Translations under genes and position numbers: made by a program
Part shown: positions 19,097 to 29,555 of the stretch, in pieces
Layout of the letters: each line of letters starts with the position of its first letter
How positions within the stretch are numbered: the first letter of the stretch is position 1
Notes under the pieces: model-generated
What the model was told of the DNA's origin: nothing
The model's database searches: none
The model's input: the letters and a program-made list of their open reading frames with translations, nothing else
Assembly (NCBI GenBank): GCA_017510785.1
Contig: JAFWMH010000054.1
Location: forward strand, 1 to 64,000
Direction of reading: 5' to 3'
From: Atopobiaceae bacterium
GTDB lineage: Bacteria > Actinomycetota > Coriobacteriia > Coriobacteriales > Atopobiaceae
DNA length: 64,000 nucleotides

Positions 19097-19522
19097 TTAG
19101 CGCGCATGCACGTAGTTAAAGCGCAGCACGGCGTCCGCCTTCGACTCAGACGGAAGGTAAATTTCGTCACCGTCAACCAAGTCGCAAGAATCAAGCTTAT
19201 GCAGCTCTTCAATCGACCCGTTGCGATGGTGAACCACCGTACCATAAAGAGACGTGTCGGTTATCATCACCGCCTGCTCCCCCACGATGGCCTCAATTTC
19301 CGCATGAAGCCGGCTCACGATGGAACCCGGTCGATTTCCCACCACGCAATCGCCTTGGCGCCCAATCGTAAGCAAAAACCACCCGTCCTCGTCATCGGAA
19401 AGCTCCGCGAACCTATACGTATGCAACGCTTGGGCAATGACGTCGTAAAGCGAGAAACCCACCGCCTCACCAAGATCGCCATCGATGTTTGCCCCCGGAT
19501 CGTATATGGGCGTATTCGGCAT
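19097..19522 (-). CDS. Small FHA-domain protein
   Basis: 141 aa, ATG after GAGGGGAG. Almost the whole protein is one FHA domain: LLTIGRQGDCVVG, then IVSRLHAEIEA with the phosphate-contacting Ser and the structural His, and DTSLYGTVVHH in place of the usual NGT turn. It should bind phosphothreonine peptides. It lies 22 bases before the DUF3825-like gene and 18 bases after the larger FHA gene, within the same operon, and is a plausible adaptor for the kinase product. Confidence 0.88.
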   Translation of the reverse strand: MPNTPIYDPGANIDGDLGEAVGFSLYDVIAQALHTYRFAELSDDEDGWFLLTIGRQGDCVVGNRPGSIVSRLHAEIEAIVGEQAVMITDTSLYGTVVHHRNGSIEELHKLDSCDLVDGDEIYLPSESKADAVLRFNYVHAR

Positions 19523-19540
19523 GGCCGACTCCCCTCAGCT

Positions 19541-20728
19541 CTACTGGACGACGTACTTATATAGATGCTCGAAGCGCACTACCGCTCCCATGTCGTAACT
19601 AGGTCGCGTGCCCTTTCCAGGCGGCAACGGAGCCAGCCACACCTCATCCCCTGGCATGAGCGGTTCCACCTCGTTTGTTGTTTGCATAAAACGCGTAGAT
19701 CCATCCGCGACATGGTACACCGTCGTGCCGTTCGAACCCGAAAGATTGCACAGCTCCCACGCAGTTCCGTCTACCGTTGGGCGCACGCGAGCATGCAAGC
19801 CCGATACGTACGATATCCGCCTCGGCGCCCGCAACGGAACATAGGCCACCTCTTCGCTCGGCTCCCGTCCAATCGTAACCACCGAGCCCAGCTCGAATCC
19901 GAGGGCGTTCGCAGGCAACAGCATGCCCTCCTCGCTCTCCACCAGCTGTATGAGAGAAAACCCGTCCATCATCTTTTGGAACGAACCACCCTTGCCGCTC
20001 GGTGTTACGGCATTCGTGCCCGTAATGAGCGCCGTGGCGGTTGGGCCAAGCAGCACACACACCAAAAGCGTTTTGTACGTCTCTCGCACGCAATCGGAAC
20101 CGGTTAGCCCACCGCACTTCGTAAGAACGCACTCATAAAGGTCGTCCCTGCCGTATTCTGCGGCGTATGCCGCATAGATTTTTTTGCAAAAGTCGGACTC
20201 AGGGCCAATCCCCGCACGTTCAAGCGCTTCGCGCAGTACGAAGCAATCGTCGCTCTCGTTCCAAAGCGAGGTGATTGCCCGATCGAGGACCCGAAGCGAA
20301 ACCTCGCTATCGGGCGATCCAATGAACTCGTACCCACCACGCGCCTTGCGCCGAATGAGCCCGTCGGCACCCTCGGCACCTTGCCCCGCCGAGGCAATCA
20401 TACGAGCTATGGTGGACTTGTGATACCAAAAGGTGCTTTTCTCCTCATCGAACACCCGCAAATACCGACTCGCTTGGGACGTATCGGACTGGCCAGTAAT
20501 CAAGAAGACGAGGTCGGACTTCTTAAAGCGCCGTCCTCCCACGTCGGTAAGCGTCATCCTCAAACCTTCCACAAACGTTCCGAACAGCGTAAGCCTGTGC
20601 ACGGTTTGCCTTCCTTCGAATCGGCTGAAATCGTCTTCTAGGGTACCACACTCTGTGGTGATTCGGTTGGCAGATGGGCGGAAACCCGATGAGTCAAGCA
20701 CCCGCAGAGTATCCAAAGTCTGCCCCAT
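19541..20728 (-). CDS. FHA-domain protein with novel N-terminal region
   Basis: 395 aa from ATG 20728; a GTG one codon earlier is equally possible and the ribosome site (GAGAGG) is unusually close. The C-terminal ~130 residues form a canonical FHA domain: VVTIGREP, ISYVSGLHARV, NLSGSNGTTVYH and LMPGDEVWLAP, with GR, S, H and NGT all present. The N-terminal ~250 residues are mostly helical and I do not recognise them; a hydrophobic stretch at about 215-235 (TLLVCVLLGPTATALITGT) might be buried rather than a membrane helix. It is the first gene of the signalling operon and so may be its most abundant reader. Confidence 0.83.
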   Translation of the reverse strand: MGQTLDTLRVLDSSGFRPSANRITTECGTLEDDFSRFEGRQTVHRLTLFGTFVEGLRMTLTDVGGRRFKKSDLVFLITGQSDTSQASRYLRVFDEEKSTFWYHKSTIARMIASAGQGAEGADGLIRRKARGGYEFIGSPDSEVSLRVLDRAITSLWNESDDCFVLREALERAGIGPESDFCKKIYAAYAAEYGRDDLYECVLTKCGGLTGSDCVRETYKTLLVCVLLGPTATALITGTNAVTPSGKGGSFQKMMDGFSLIQLVESEEGMLLPANALGFELGSVVTIGREPSEEVAYVPLRAPRRISYVSGLHARVRPTVDGTAWELCNLSGSNGTTVYHVADGSTRFMQTTNEVEPLMPGDEVWLAPLPPGKGTRPSYDMGAVVRFEHLYKYVVQ

Positions 20729-20795
20729 CACCTCTCAGCCGCCACGCGCGGATTTGCACGCCCGCTTGTGTATACTGGCATAAGGGAGGGAATTT

Positions 20796-23700
20796 ATGCT
20801 ACAGCTTGAACACGTGTGCAAGTCCTACGTTACCAGCTCGTTTACGCAAGTGGCGCTCGACGACGTGAGCCTTGCGTTTCGCGACAACGAGTTCGTCTCG
20901 ATTCTTGGGCCTTCGGGTTCGGGCAAAACCACAATGCTCAACGTAATAGGAGGCCTCGACCACTTCGATTCAGGCGACCTCATTATTGACGGCATATCAA
21001 CGCGCAAGTATCGCGACCGCGATTGGGACGCGTATCGCAACAACCGCATTGGGTTTGTCTTCCAAAGCTATAACCTCATCCCCCATCAAACGATTCTGGC
21101 CAACGTAGAGCTCGCGCTTACGCTCTCAGGAGTGAGTGCTGCCGAACGTCGCGAGCGAGCGCGTCAGGCGCTCGTGGAAGTCGGTCTTGGCGACCACGTG
21201 GACAAGCGCCCCAGCCAGCTCTCGGGCGGACAGATGCAGCGCGTCGCAATTGCGCGCGCCCTCATAAACGATCCCGAAATACTGCTTGCGGACGAGCCGA
21301 CGGGCGCCCTCGATTCGCGGACGTCGGTTCAGGTAATGGACTTGCTGCGAGAGGTCGCAGACGACCGGCTGGTAATAATGGTTACCCACAATCCCGAGCT
21401 CGCCTACGAGTACTCCACGCGAATCGTGGAGCTTGCCGACGGTCGCATATGCTCCGATTCCGATCCCTTTGCACCAACCGAAGCCGACATGCGCGACGCA
21501 AAGCCTCCGCGGCGTACCTCCATGAGCTTTTTTACGGCACTTGCCCTCTCCTTCAACAACCTCATGACTAAGAAGGGCCGCACCATAATGACGGCCTTCG
21601 CAGGCTCCATCGGCATAATTGGCATCGCAGCCATTCTCTCGCTTGCAAACGGCGTGAACGCCTACATCCACGAGGTTGAGGAGGAAACACTGAGCGTGTA
21701 TCCGCTTCAAATCCTCAACTCGGGCTTCGACATGACGACGATGATAATGGACGTACAGTCGCAAGTCGACGAGCTCGACACCGAGGAGGCGCAAAACCCC
21801 AACACGGTTATGGAATCGCGCATGGTGGGCACAATGTTTGGAAACGTAGGTAAGAACGACCTCGAGTCCCTCAAGGCGTTTCTCGATGGCAACGGGGGCA
21901 ACATAAACGACCACGTGCAAGACATCGAGTACTTATACGGCATAACGCCACAAATATTCCTTGACGAGACGAGTGATCCGGCCGTAAGGACCAACGCCAA
22001 TGCCAGACCAACGCAGGTTAACCCCGATACCACCTTCGAGTCGCTCGGTTTTGGCAGCTCATCCATGTTCTCCTCGAGCCTTTCCACCAACGTGTTCGCC
22101 CAGATGCCCGCCGACCGCTCGCTCGTCGAAAAGCAGTTCGACATACGCGCAGGCAGGTGGCCCGAAGCCTACGACGAGCTGGTCGTTGTGCTCTCGCCGC
22201 GAGGAACGATGAGCGACTTCATGAGCTATGCGATGGGATTGCGCGACCGCAAGGAACTCGAAACCATGGTGCAGAGCTTTGCGAAGGGCGAGGAAGTCGA
22301 AGCGCCGACCGACGAGCTCACGTTCACACTCGACGACCTGCTCAATACGTCCTTTAGGGTAGTGCCCGCGAGTCAGTTGTACGTGCACGACGATGCGTAC
22401 AACGTGTGGACCAAAAAGACCGATGACGACGCCTACATGCGCGACCAGGTGCGCGGGGCACAGCGCCTCAAGGTGGTGGGTGTTGTCCAGCGCCGTGAGG
22501 ACGTGGATGCGTCCACCATCAACATGGGCATTTTTTACACGCCCCAGCTCACGAGCTGGCTCATGGATCGCGCGGCCGAGTCGAACGTCGTGCGAGAGCA
22601 ACTCGAAAAGCACGACATCAACGTGTTTAGCGGCAAGTCCTTCGACCAAGAGGCGCAGGAAGACAAAAGCAACTTCGATATGGCATCGCTTTTAAGCGTC
22701 GACGAAAACAAGATTTCGGAAGCCTTCTCATTCGATCCCGAGAGTCTCAATTTGGAGAACCTCGATCTTTCCGGGTTCGGGGAAGGACTCGACCTGAGCA
22801 GCCTCGCCTCCGACCTCGACCTCTCCTCAATCGAGATGCCGCCCCTCGACCTCTCGTCGCTCGTCTCACTCGGCGATTTGCTCAACGACTTCGATTTTGA
22901 CTTCTCCGGCATCGACCTCTCGAAAATCGACCTTTCGGGCATCGACTTTGGCGACATCGACGTAGGAGAGCTGCTTTCGCCCGAGCTGCTGGTCGCTCTC
23001 GCGCCCGACTTGAGCGGCATCGACCTCGCCGCACTTTTCGAGGGCATCACGCCACGCATCGACCAAGAGGCACTCGCAAGGACGGTTTCCAGGCTTCAGG
23101 CCGGCTTCGCCGCCTACCTCGCCCAAAACCCCGTAGACATCACCGATTCCGATGCCATGAGCCAGGCCATCGCCGCATACCTCGCCACCGACGAGGCACG
23201 GCAAATCCTCGCGGAGCTTTCCACGGCCGTAAGCTTTTCGGAGGAGGATCTCGCGCTCATAGCATCACGACTGCAGGAGCAAATTCGCGCACGCACCAGC
23301 GAGGAGGCGTGGGAAGCACTAGACGAGGAAACGCGCGCGCGGCTTGGCGAGAATGCCCGGCAAGTAGTTGGCAAGCTTGCCGAGCGCATCGCGGAACAAA
23401 CGGGCGTACAGCTGGGCAGCGTTCTTTCGGGTCAGTTCGCCACGCAAGTGGGAGCCGCACTCTCGAACCTCATGTCCACGGCGATTGAGTCCTACTTCTC
23501 GCAAATGATGGGAACGTACTTCTCTTCGGTTGCGCATGTTCTCCAAGAAAAACTCACCACGTCGTTCGCCTCCTCGCTCGAGTCCACCATGCGCAACTCT
23601 ATGGAGAGGCTCATGATGAGCATGGGAGAGGGAATGGCCAATGCCATAAGCATCGACAAAGAGAAATTCGCTGCGGCGTTTACGCTCAACATGGACGAGA

Positions 23701-24368
23701 AGCAGCTCGCAGAACTCATGCAGGCACTCGTAAGCACCGAGCGAGCAACGTACGCAGGCAATCTCACGAAACTCGGGTACGCCAATCCCTCCACACCTTC
23801 CGAAATCGACATTTATCCCACGGACTTCGAATCGAAAGCCAATGTAATAGAAGTACTCGACGCCTATAACGACGATGCAGTCAAACGCGGCGAGGAAGAC
23901 AAAACAATAACCTACACCGACCTCGTAGGCGCGCTTATGACGTCCGTAACAGATATCGTTAACATGATAAGCTACGTCCTCATCGCGTTCGTTGCCATCT
24001 CGCTCGTGGTGAGCTCAATCATGATTGGCGTCATTACGTACATTAGCGTGCTCGAGCGCCGAAAGGAAATTGGCATCCTACGCTCGATTGGGGCGAGCAA
24101 GGGTGACGTGAGTCGCGTGTTCAACGCCGAAACGGTCATTGAGGGGCTCATCTCGGGCTTGATGGGCGTTTCGTTCACGGCACTTGCGTGCATTCCGGCA
24201 AATATCATCGTCGAGAGCAACTTTGGCGTGGAGCGCGTCGCACGGCTACCCGTAGGGGCGGCCATCATCCTCGTAGGCGTAAGCGTCTTCCTCTCCTTCG
24301 TCGCCGGTTTGCTTCCCGCACGCAAAGCCTCGAAGGCCGACCCCGTCGAAGCCCTTCGCAGCGACTAG
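20796..24368 (+). CDS. ABC transporter ATPase-permease fusion, MacB/FtsX type
   Basis: 1190 aa, ATG after GGGAGGG. Residues 1-220 are a complete ATPase ([40 protein letters not shown]). One helix at about 263-288 starts the permease; a large outside region of ~740 residues follows; three C-terminal FtsX helices lie at about 1047-1190 with the typical [15 protein letters not shown] and [15 protein letters not shown] motifs. The outside region holds a run of LDLS/IDLS-type short repeats (about 650-730) and Ala-rich helices. Fusion of ATPase and permease implies a homodimer exporter or mechanotransducer. Substrate unknown. A TATACT hexamer at 20771 is a possible -10 element but very close to the start. 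Confidence 0.92.
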   Translation: MLQLEHVCKSYVTSSFTQVALDDVSLAFRDNEFVSILGPSGSGKTTMLNVIGGLDHFDSGDLIIDGISTRKYRDRDWDAYRNNRIGFVFQSYNLIPHQTILANVELALTLSGVSAAERRERARQALVEVGLGDHVDKRPSQLSGGQMQRVAIARALINDPEILLADEPTGALDSRTSVQVMDLLREVADDRLVIMVTHNPELAYEYSTRIVELADGRICSDSDPFAPTEADMRDAKPPRRTSMSFFTALALSFNNLMTKKGRTIMTAFAGSIGIIGIAAILSLANGVNAYIHEVEEETLSVYPLQILNSGFDMTTMIMDVQSQVDELDTEEAQNPNTVMESRMVGTMFGNVGKNDLESLKAFLDGNGGNINDHVQDIEYLYGITPQIFLDETSDPAVRTNANARPTQVNPDTTFESLGFGSSSMFSSSLSTNVFAQMPADRSLVEKQFDIRAGRWPEAYDELVVVLSPRGTMSDFMSYAMGLRDRKELETMVQSFAKGEEVEAPTDELTFTLDDLLNTSFRVVPASQLYVHDDAYNVWTKKTDDDAYMRDQVRGAQRLKVVGVVQRREDVDASTINMGIFYTPQLTSWLMDRAAESNVVREQLEKHDINVFSGKSFDQEAQEDKSNFDMASLLSVDENKISEAFSFDPESLNLENLDLSGFGEGLDLSSLASDLDLSSIEMPPLDLSSLVSLGDLLNDFDFDFSGIDLSKIDLSGIDFGDIDVGELLSPELLVALAPDLSGIDLAALFEGITPRIDQEALARTVSRLQAGFAAYLAQNPVDITDSDAMSQAIAAYLATDEARQILAELSTAVSFSEEDLALIASRLQEQIRARTSEEAWEALDEETRARLGENARQVVGKLAERIAEQTGVQLGSVLSGQFATQVGAALSNLMSTAIESYFSQMMGTYFSSVAHVLQEKLTTSFASSLESTMRNSMERLMMSMGEGMANAISIDKEKFAAAFTLNMDEKQLAELMQALVSTERATYAGNLTKLGYANPSTPSEIDIYPTDFESKANVIEVLDAYNDDAVKRGEEDKTITYTDLVGALMTSVTDIVNMISYVLIAFVAISLVVSSIMIGVITYISVLERRKEIGILRSIGASKGDVSRVFNAETVIEGLISGLMGVSFTALACIPANIIVESNFGVERVARLPVGAAIILVGVSVFLSFVAGLLPARKASKADPVEALRSD

Positions 24369-24448
24369 AATTATGCATGTTCCCTTTGCCTTGCAAACGC
24401 ACGTGTCGTATCATATGAGCATTGCTGAAGCGACGGGCAGGACCATCC

Positions 24449-26650
24449 ATGGCACAACGTAACCAACAACGAACAACGCAACGAGAATCACAACGAAGCA
24501 CTAGGCGCACCTCGCAGCGCGAACCCCAGCGCACCTCCGCACGCTCGCCACAACACACGCGTCGACCGCGTCCGGAGCAACGCAGAGAAGAGCCGCCAGA
24601 GCGCGACCGAAGGCGAAGACGGCCGAGAAGGCAGCAAGGTTCGGGGCGAATACAAGCGATCGAGGGCCTGCGCGCACTCGCCATCGTTGCGATTATGCTC
24701 TACCACCTCGGGGTTGGCTGGCTGCCGAGCGGTCATATGGGCGTAGTGCTGTTTCTTGTGCTCTCGGGCTATGTCGTAACTGCCAGTATCCTTAAAACTC
24801 TCCGGCGAGATGGGACGCTTGCGCTGCCAGGCCTCTGGCTCAAACGTGTGGTGCGCGTATGGCCCGCCATGGCACTTATGATTGCCGTTACCGTTGCGGC
24901 CTGCGCCGTGTTCAACCACGTGCTGCTTACAAAGCTCAAACCCGATCTTGTGCCCTCGCTTTTCCTTGTTAATAACCTTGCGGCCATCCTACGTGGCGCA
25001 TCGTATTTCGACAACCTTGGTGGCACCTCCCCGCTCACGCATTTGTGGTACTTGGGAATCGACATTCAATTCTTCATCGTGTGGAGCATGCTGCTTGCCG
25101 TGCTCTGCCCGAAGGGCCGTCCGAATCGAACGGCACGTATAACCGGACTCATCCTTGCGTTTGTCTCCGTCCTTTTGATGGCAGTACTCTACGACCCAAA
25201 CGGCGACCCCACACGCGTTTACTATGGACCCGACACGCGCGCCTTCGCTCCTTTGCTTGGCGCATGGCTTGGTCTCGCATGGCCTCTTGGGGGACGTCCG
25301 TTGCGTCTTGACGCAGCTCGGCACACCGTTCGCAGCGTACCCCTCTCCGTCCTCGGGCCCGTCGGCCTCCTAGGCTTGCTCCTCATAATGGCCTTTTGTC
25401 CCGCCATGTCGCCATTTTTGTACCGAGGGGGCATGGCACTCGCCGCAATATTCTCCCTCCTTCTCCTTGCCGGCATTCTGGACAACCGCCTTCCGCTGGC
25501 ACGCGCCCTTGGAGCAAAGCCGCTCGTATGGCTTGGCGAACGCTCGTTTGGACTGTACCTTTGGCATTTCCCCCTCTTCCAGCTGTTCCGGGTAAGCCGT
25601 ACCGATACCTCCGTAGCGCTCGTCATCCTTGCCGTCGTGCTCTCGTTTGCCTGCGCCGAGTTCTCGCTGCGCTTTGTGGAACGCGTTGTTGCCCAAGGAA
25701 GAGTTCCATTCCTGCCGCAAAACGCCTCCGGGCGAAGGGGCACGCCACCTAGCTCATGGGCTTGGATACCTGCAGGCATGCTGGCACTCATCGTCGCGGG
25801 CGGAGTGACCGGGCTGCTCGTCATACCCGACGCTACCGCAGTGCCCGAGGACGCCATTCGTAGTACTGGCGAGGGCGCGGCAACCGCCGTCGACCTTTCC
25901 AAGCGGCAACGCAACCCCTCTTCCAATAGTAACGAAAGTAGCAGCAGTACATCGTCTGGCAGCAAGAGCTCCAGCTCAACCAAGTCGAGCTCCAAGAAGA
26001 AGCGAAGCACCAACGTAAGCGCCAGCAGCGTTTCGGACGACGAACCCATCGTGCTCACGGCATCTTCCAAGAGCATTGACGAGGGCCTCTACACGCCGCT
26101 CATCGTTGCCGACTCGATTGCCGGTGATGCAGAGTCCTACTTCACCACCTACATGCCCGACGGCTTCCTCGATAGCTACGTGGGACGTTTTCCCAGCCAA
26201 GCCGTAACTACGCTCGAGCAATACATCGATCAGGACGTCGTGGGAGATGTGGTTGTTGTCGCCTCGTTCTCCAACACTCCTCCCACCGAGAAGGAGCTCG
26301 ACAAGATGCTCGACCTGTGTGATGGCCGTATGCTCTTCCTCGTAAACGTGCGCATTCCCGAATCCGAGGAGGAGCAAATCAACGAAACGCTCGAAGAATA
26401 TGCGTCCAGCCATAAGGGCGTAGAGCTCATCGACTGGCACTCGCTGAGCGACAGCCACGACGAGTGGTTCTACGACGACGATACCCACGTCAACGAAAAG
26501 GGCGCGCCGGAATACGCCAACCTCATAGCTCACTCCATCGCGGAAGCATTCGAAGACGCAGGTGGAACCGTATCGCTCGAGTCGGATGCGCCCACGAACA
26601 CCAAGGGGTCCGGTGGTTCCAAGGTCGTAGACCCAACCGAAACAGACTAA
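24449..26650 (+). CDS. Membrane acyltransferase, OatA-like (acyltransferase 3 plus SGNH-like domain)
   Basis: 733 aa. The ATG at 24449 has AGGA eight bases upstream; a TTG at 24422 is in frame but weaker. A very basic Arg/Gln-rich cytosolic tail (1-65) precedes an acyltransferase-3 membrane domain with about ten helices (about 70-460) that begins IQAIEGLRALAIVAIMLYHL, with the His characteristic of the family. A Ser/Lys linker leads to an extracellular SGNH-like domain (about 545-720): LIVADSIAGDA in the place of GDS and DDDTHVNEKG as the DxxH block. OatA enzymes O-acetylate MurNAc and give lysozyme resistance; here the GDS Gly is Ala. A role in wall or glycan acetylation fits the nearby hydrolases. 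Confidence 0.88.
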   Translation: MAQRNQQRTTQRESQRSTRRTSQREPQRTSARSPQHTRRPRPEQRREEPPERDRRRRRPRRQQGSGRIQAIEGLRALAIVAIMLYHLGVGWLPSGHMGVVLFLVLSGYVVTASILKTLRRDGTLALPGLWLKRVVRVWPAMALMIAVTVAACAVFNHVLLTKLKPDLVPSLFLVNNLAAILRGASYFDNLGGTSPLTHLWYLGIDIQFFIVWSMLLAVLCPKGRPNRTARITGLILAFVSVLLMAVLYDPNGDPTRVYYGPDTRAFAPLLGAWLGLAWPLGGRPLRLDAARHTVRSVPLSVLGPVGLLGLLLIMAFCPAMSPFLYRGGMALAAIFSLLLLAGILDNRLPLARALGAKPLVWLGERSFGLYLWHFPLFQLFRVSRTDTSVALVILAVVLSFACAEFSLRFVERVVAQGRVPFLPQNASGRRGTPPSSWAWIPAGMLALIVAGGVTGLLVIPDATAVPEDAIRSTGEGAATAVDLSKRQRNPSSNSNESSSSTSSGSKSSSSTKSSSKKKRSTNVSASSVSDDEPIVLTASSKSIDEGLYTPLIVADSIAGDAESYFTTYMPDGFLDSYVGRFPSQAVTTLEQYIDQDVVGDVVVVASFSNTPPTEKELDKMLDLCDGRMLFLVNVRIPESEEEQINETLEEYASSHKGVELIDWHSLSDSHDEWFYDDDTHVNEKGAPEYANLIAHSIAEAFEDAGGTVSLESDAPTNTKGSGGSKVVDPTETD

Positions 26651-26682
26651 CCCGCGTCTTTCCAATCGTCCCGCAACACAAG

Positions 26683-26735
26683 ATGCCCGTGCCAACAGTT
26701 CTCGTTTGCGCGAAACTCGGCACGGGCATTCCTTT
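26683..26735 (+). terminator. Intrinsic terminator after the acyltransferase gene
   Basis: Perfect 11-bp stem, ATGCCCGTGCC at 26683-26693 with GGCACGGGCAT at 26719-26729, loop of 25 bases, followed by a short T-rich stretch. It lies 33 bases past the stop codon. The loop is long and the T run weak, so termination may be partial. Confidence 0.6.
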
Positions 26736-26894
26736 GTAACAACACTCAACCCCCATGTGCACAGCCCGAAGTGCGCCGCGCGTAACGTGTAAGTACCCGC
26801 TCGCCCAATAAACCCGCCTCTTCGCTACGCATCAGGCCCATCGGGGAGTAAACTTTACCCGTATGCCGCATGTCCTCTCGAAGGGAGATTCACC

Positions 26895-28445
26895 GTGTTA
26901 GATTTGCTTATTGATTTTGTACTTGCGCTCTTACCAATCCTCTGGCTAGTGCTGGCACTCTGCGGCATGAAGATGGAAGCGTGGAAGGCAAGCCTTGGCG
27001 CCTTGGTAGTCGCCGCAGTCCTCGGCATGGCCAAGTGGCACATGACGCCCATCAACGCCTTAACGGCAGCACTCGAAGGCATGGCAATGGCCATCTGGCC
27101 CATCGTCATCGTAATTATTGCCGCAGTGTTCACGTACAACCTCACGGTTCACACGGGCGCAATGGAAACCATCAAGGGCATGCTCACCTCGGTTTCGAGC
27201 GACATGCGCGTGCTCGTGCTGCTCATTGGCTGGTGCTTTGGTGGCTTCCTTGAAGGCATGGCCGGATTTGGCACCGCAGTCGCCATTCCCGCCTCCATGA
27301 TGATGGCACTAGGCTTCGACCCCATCACGGCCATTCTTGCTTGCCTTGTTGGCAATGGCGTGCCCACGATGTTTGGTTCCATCGGCATTCCCACGACGAC
27401 GCTCGCAAGCATCACAGGTCTCGACCCCTCCAACCTCGCCCTCATGCAGTCGCTGCAAGTTGCGCCGTTCGTCGTCGCAACCCCCTTCCTTATGGTAATG
27501 ATCGTCGGCGGCGGCCCCAAGGCCCTGAAGGGCGTCATCCCCATTACGCTCATCACCGGCATCGTCGTTACCGTATCCGAGATATTCGCCTCTATGTTCA
27601 TCGGCGCCGACCTGCCCATGGTAGTGGCTGCTGTTGTCGCGCTCATTGTTACGTTCTTGGTTGCACTCAAGATGAAGGGTGACGTGCCCGCAGAGTACGC
27701 GCTCGAAACACCAAAGCAAGAGGGCACGCTTACACCCAAGGAAGCACTGACGGCTTGGGCTCCCTTTATCCTCATCTTCGTTATCCTCGTGCTCACCTCC
27801 AAGCTCGTACCCTTCATCAACGGTCCGCTCTCATCCATCAAGACGACGCTTAACATCTATCAGGGCGACCCCAACGCCACACTTACCTTTAGCTGGATAA
27901 ACACCCCTGGCGTGCTCATCCTCATTTGCGGCATTGCGGGTGGTTTCATTCAGGGTTGTCCGTTTGGCGAAATGATGAGCGTCCTCGGATCGACCTGCAA
28001 GCAAATGAGCAAGACGATTCTTACCATGCTTGCGGTACTCGGCTGCGCAAAAATCATGGGCTACTCGGGCATGATTGCCAGCATCGCCGCCTTCTTCGTT
28101 GGAACGCTCGGCGGACTTTATCCGCTCGTGGCCCCCGTACTCGGCGCGCTTGGTACGTTCGTTACCGGCTCCGGCACCTCCAGTGAGGTTCTTTTCGGTT
28201 CGGTACAACAGCAGGCTGCACAGGCAATCGGCGCTAATGAGTACTGGCTGTGCGCCGCCAACTCGCTGGGCGTTTCGGCAGGCAAGATGCTCTCTCCGCA
28301 GTCCATCGCCATCGGCACTGCGTCCTGCGGCTTGATGGGCAAGGACGGCGAGGTGCTCGGCAAGGTCGCACCCTTCGCGTTTGGCTTTGTCATCATCATG
28401 GCCCTGCTCATTCAAATGGGCGTCGTGTTTGGACTTGGCATGTAG
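26895..28445 (+). CDS. lctP: L-lactate permease, LctP family
   Basis: 516 aa, GTG start with GAAGGGAG upstream. Hydrophobic protein with about 13 membrane helices and the LctP-family sequence GGFLEGMAGFGTAVAIPA near residue 115, plus TGSGTSSEVLFGSVQ near the C-terminus. The family imports lactate or glycolate with protons. No lactate dehydrogenase or lactate-utilisation genes are adjacent; larB/larC 5 kb away relate to lactate racemase cofactor, so lactate use is a plausible common theme. It is flanked by hairpin terminators on both sides, so it is probably a single-gene transcript. Confidence 0.93.
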   Translation: MLDLLIDFVLALLPILWLVLALCGMKMEAWKASLGALVVAAVLGMAKWHMTPINALTAALEGMAMAIWPIVIVIIAAVFTYNLTVHTGAMETIKGMLTSVSSDMRVLVLLIGWCFGGFLEGMAGFGTAVAIPASMMMALGFDPITAILACLVGNGVPTMFGSIGIPTTTLASITGLDPSNLALMQSLQVAPFVVATPFLMVMIVGGGPKALKGVIPITLITGIVVTVSEIFASMFIGADLPMVVAAVVALIVTFLVALKMKGDVPAEYALETPKQEGTLTPKEALTAWAPFILIFVILVLTSKLVPFINGPLSSIKTTLNIYQGDPNATLTFSWINTPGVLILICGIAGGFIQGCPFGEMMSVLGSTCKQMSKTILTMLAVLGCAKIMGYSGMIASIAAFFVGTLGGLYPLVAPVLGALGTFVTGSGTSSEVLFGSVQQQAAQAIGANEYWLCAANSLGVSAGKMLSPQSIAIGTASCGLMGKDGEVLGKVAPFAFGFVIIMALLIQMGVVFGLGM

Positions 28446-28468
28446 TGCGTTCCCTACACGTACAATTT

Positions 28469-28508
28469 GGAGGCGCGCCAGCCTTTGGGGTTGGCGCGTC
28501 TCCTTATG
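28469..28508. terminator. Terminator hairpin between convergent lctP and DAHP synthase genes
   Basis: 15-bp stem with two G-U pairs, GGAGGCGCGCCAGCC at 28469-28483 and GGTTGGCGCGTCTCC at 28489-28503, loop of five bases. It sits 23 bases after lctP and 24 bases before the end of the convergent gene, so it may serve both. The T-tract is weak on both strands. Confidence 0.6.
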
Positions 28509-28526
28509 CTCTCCTTATGTAATGCG

Positions 28527-29555
28527 CTACAAACGGTCGGCCAAACTCATTATGAGGTGACTCGTTTTATCCCATCCAAGGCAAGGATCGGTAATGGATT
28601 TTCCATATACACCCTCGCCGATGCCTTGCGCGCCGTCTTCCAAATAGCTTTCGATCATGAACCCGCGGAACAGACGCATAATGGTTTTTGATCTTGCAGC
28701 GCTATCGAGCACCTCATTGCAAATGCGCATTTGTTCAAGCGGGCGCTTTCCGGAGTTGTCGTGATTGCAGTCCACAATAACGGCCGGATGCATGAACTCG
28801 TCTTCGTTGTACACCTGCGCCAAGTGCTCAAGGTGCTCATAGTGATAGTTTGCGTGTTGCCGCCCATCCGAGCCCACGCGCCCGCGCAGCACCGCGTGGG
28901 CAAGCGGATTGCCCGTGGTCTCGACCTCCCAGTTTCGGTAAATAAACGTTTGGGGCTGCTGAGCCGCATAGATGGAATTGAGCATCACGTCAAGACTACC
29001 ACCAGTGGGGTTCTTCATGCCTACGGGCACCGGCGCGCCACTCGCCACCAAGCGATGACCTTGGTTTTCCGTCGAACGCGCACCAACGGCGTTATAGGAT
29101 ATGAGGTCGACGAGGTACTGGTAGTTTTCGGGATAGAGCATCTCGTCGGCAGTGAACATGCCAGAGGTCTCCACCACGCGCAAGTGCAAATGACGAATGG
29201 CCTTTAGGCCCTCAAGAAGGTCGTCGGGCTTTTCCGGGTCGGGATTATGCAGAATGCCCTTATAGCCAGTCCCTTTTGTTCTCGGCTTGTTGGTGTACAC
29301 GCGCGGGACTACAACGAGCTTCTCCCCCACCGATTCGCGCAGCTTGGCCAGTCGCGAAACATACTCCAGCACCGCGTCTTCGCGGTCTGCAGAACAGGGT
29401 CCCACAACCACCAACAGTTTGCCACTCTTGCCCGTTAACGCATCGGCCACCTCGGCATCGAAGGCGTCCTTCGTTGCAGCCATCTCCGGCGAAAGCGGCA
29501 TTTCCTCGCGCAGCTCCTTCGCCGTTGGAAGGAGCCGTTTGAAGTTCATAGCCAT
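28527..29555 (-). CDS. 3-deoxy-7-phosphoheptulonate synthase (DAHP synthase), class I
   Basis: 342 aa, the usual AroF/G/H length; ATG at 29555 after GAGGTGG. Condenses phosphoenolpyruvate and erythrose 4-phosphate, the first step of aromatic amino acid synthesis. Seen: VVVGPCSADREDAVLEY, RVYTNKPRTKGTGYKG, SGAPVPVGMKNPTGG with the catalytic Lys, and VDCNHDNSGK with metal ligands. No other aro genes lie near. The feedback-inhibition type (Phe, Tyr or Trp) cannot be told here, so no specific gene name is given. Confidence 0.96.
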   Translation of the reverse strand: MAMNFKRLLPTAKELREEMPLSPEMAATKDAFDAEVADALTGKSGKLLVVVGPCSADREDAVLEYVSRLAKLRESVGEKLVVVPRVYTNKPRTKGTGYKGILHNPDPEKPDDLLEGLKAIRHLHLRVVETSGMFTADEMLYPENYQYLVDLISYNAVGARSTENQGHRLVASGAPVPVGMKNPTGGSLDVMLNSIYAAQQPQTFIYRNWEVETTGNPLAHAVLRGRVGSDGRQHANYHYEHLEHLAQVYNEDEFMHPAVIVDCNHDNSGKRPLEQMRICNEVLDSAARSKTIMRLFRGFMIESYLEDGAQGIGEGVYGKSITDPCLGWDKTSHLIMSLADRL

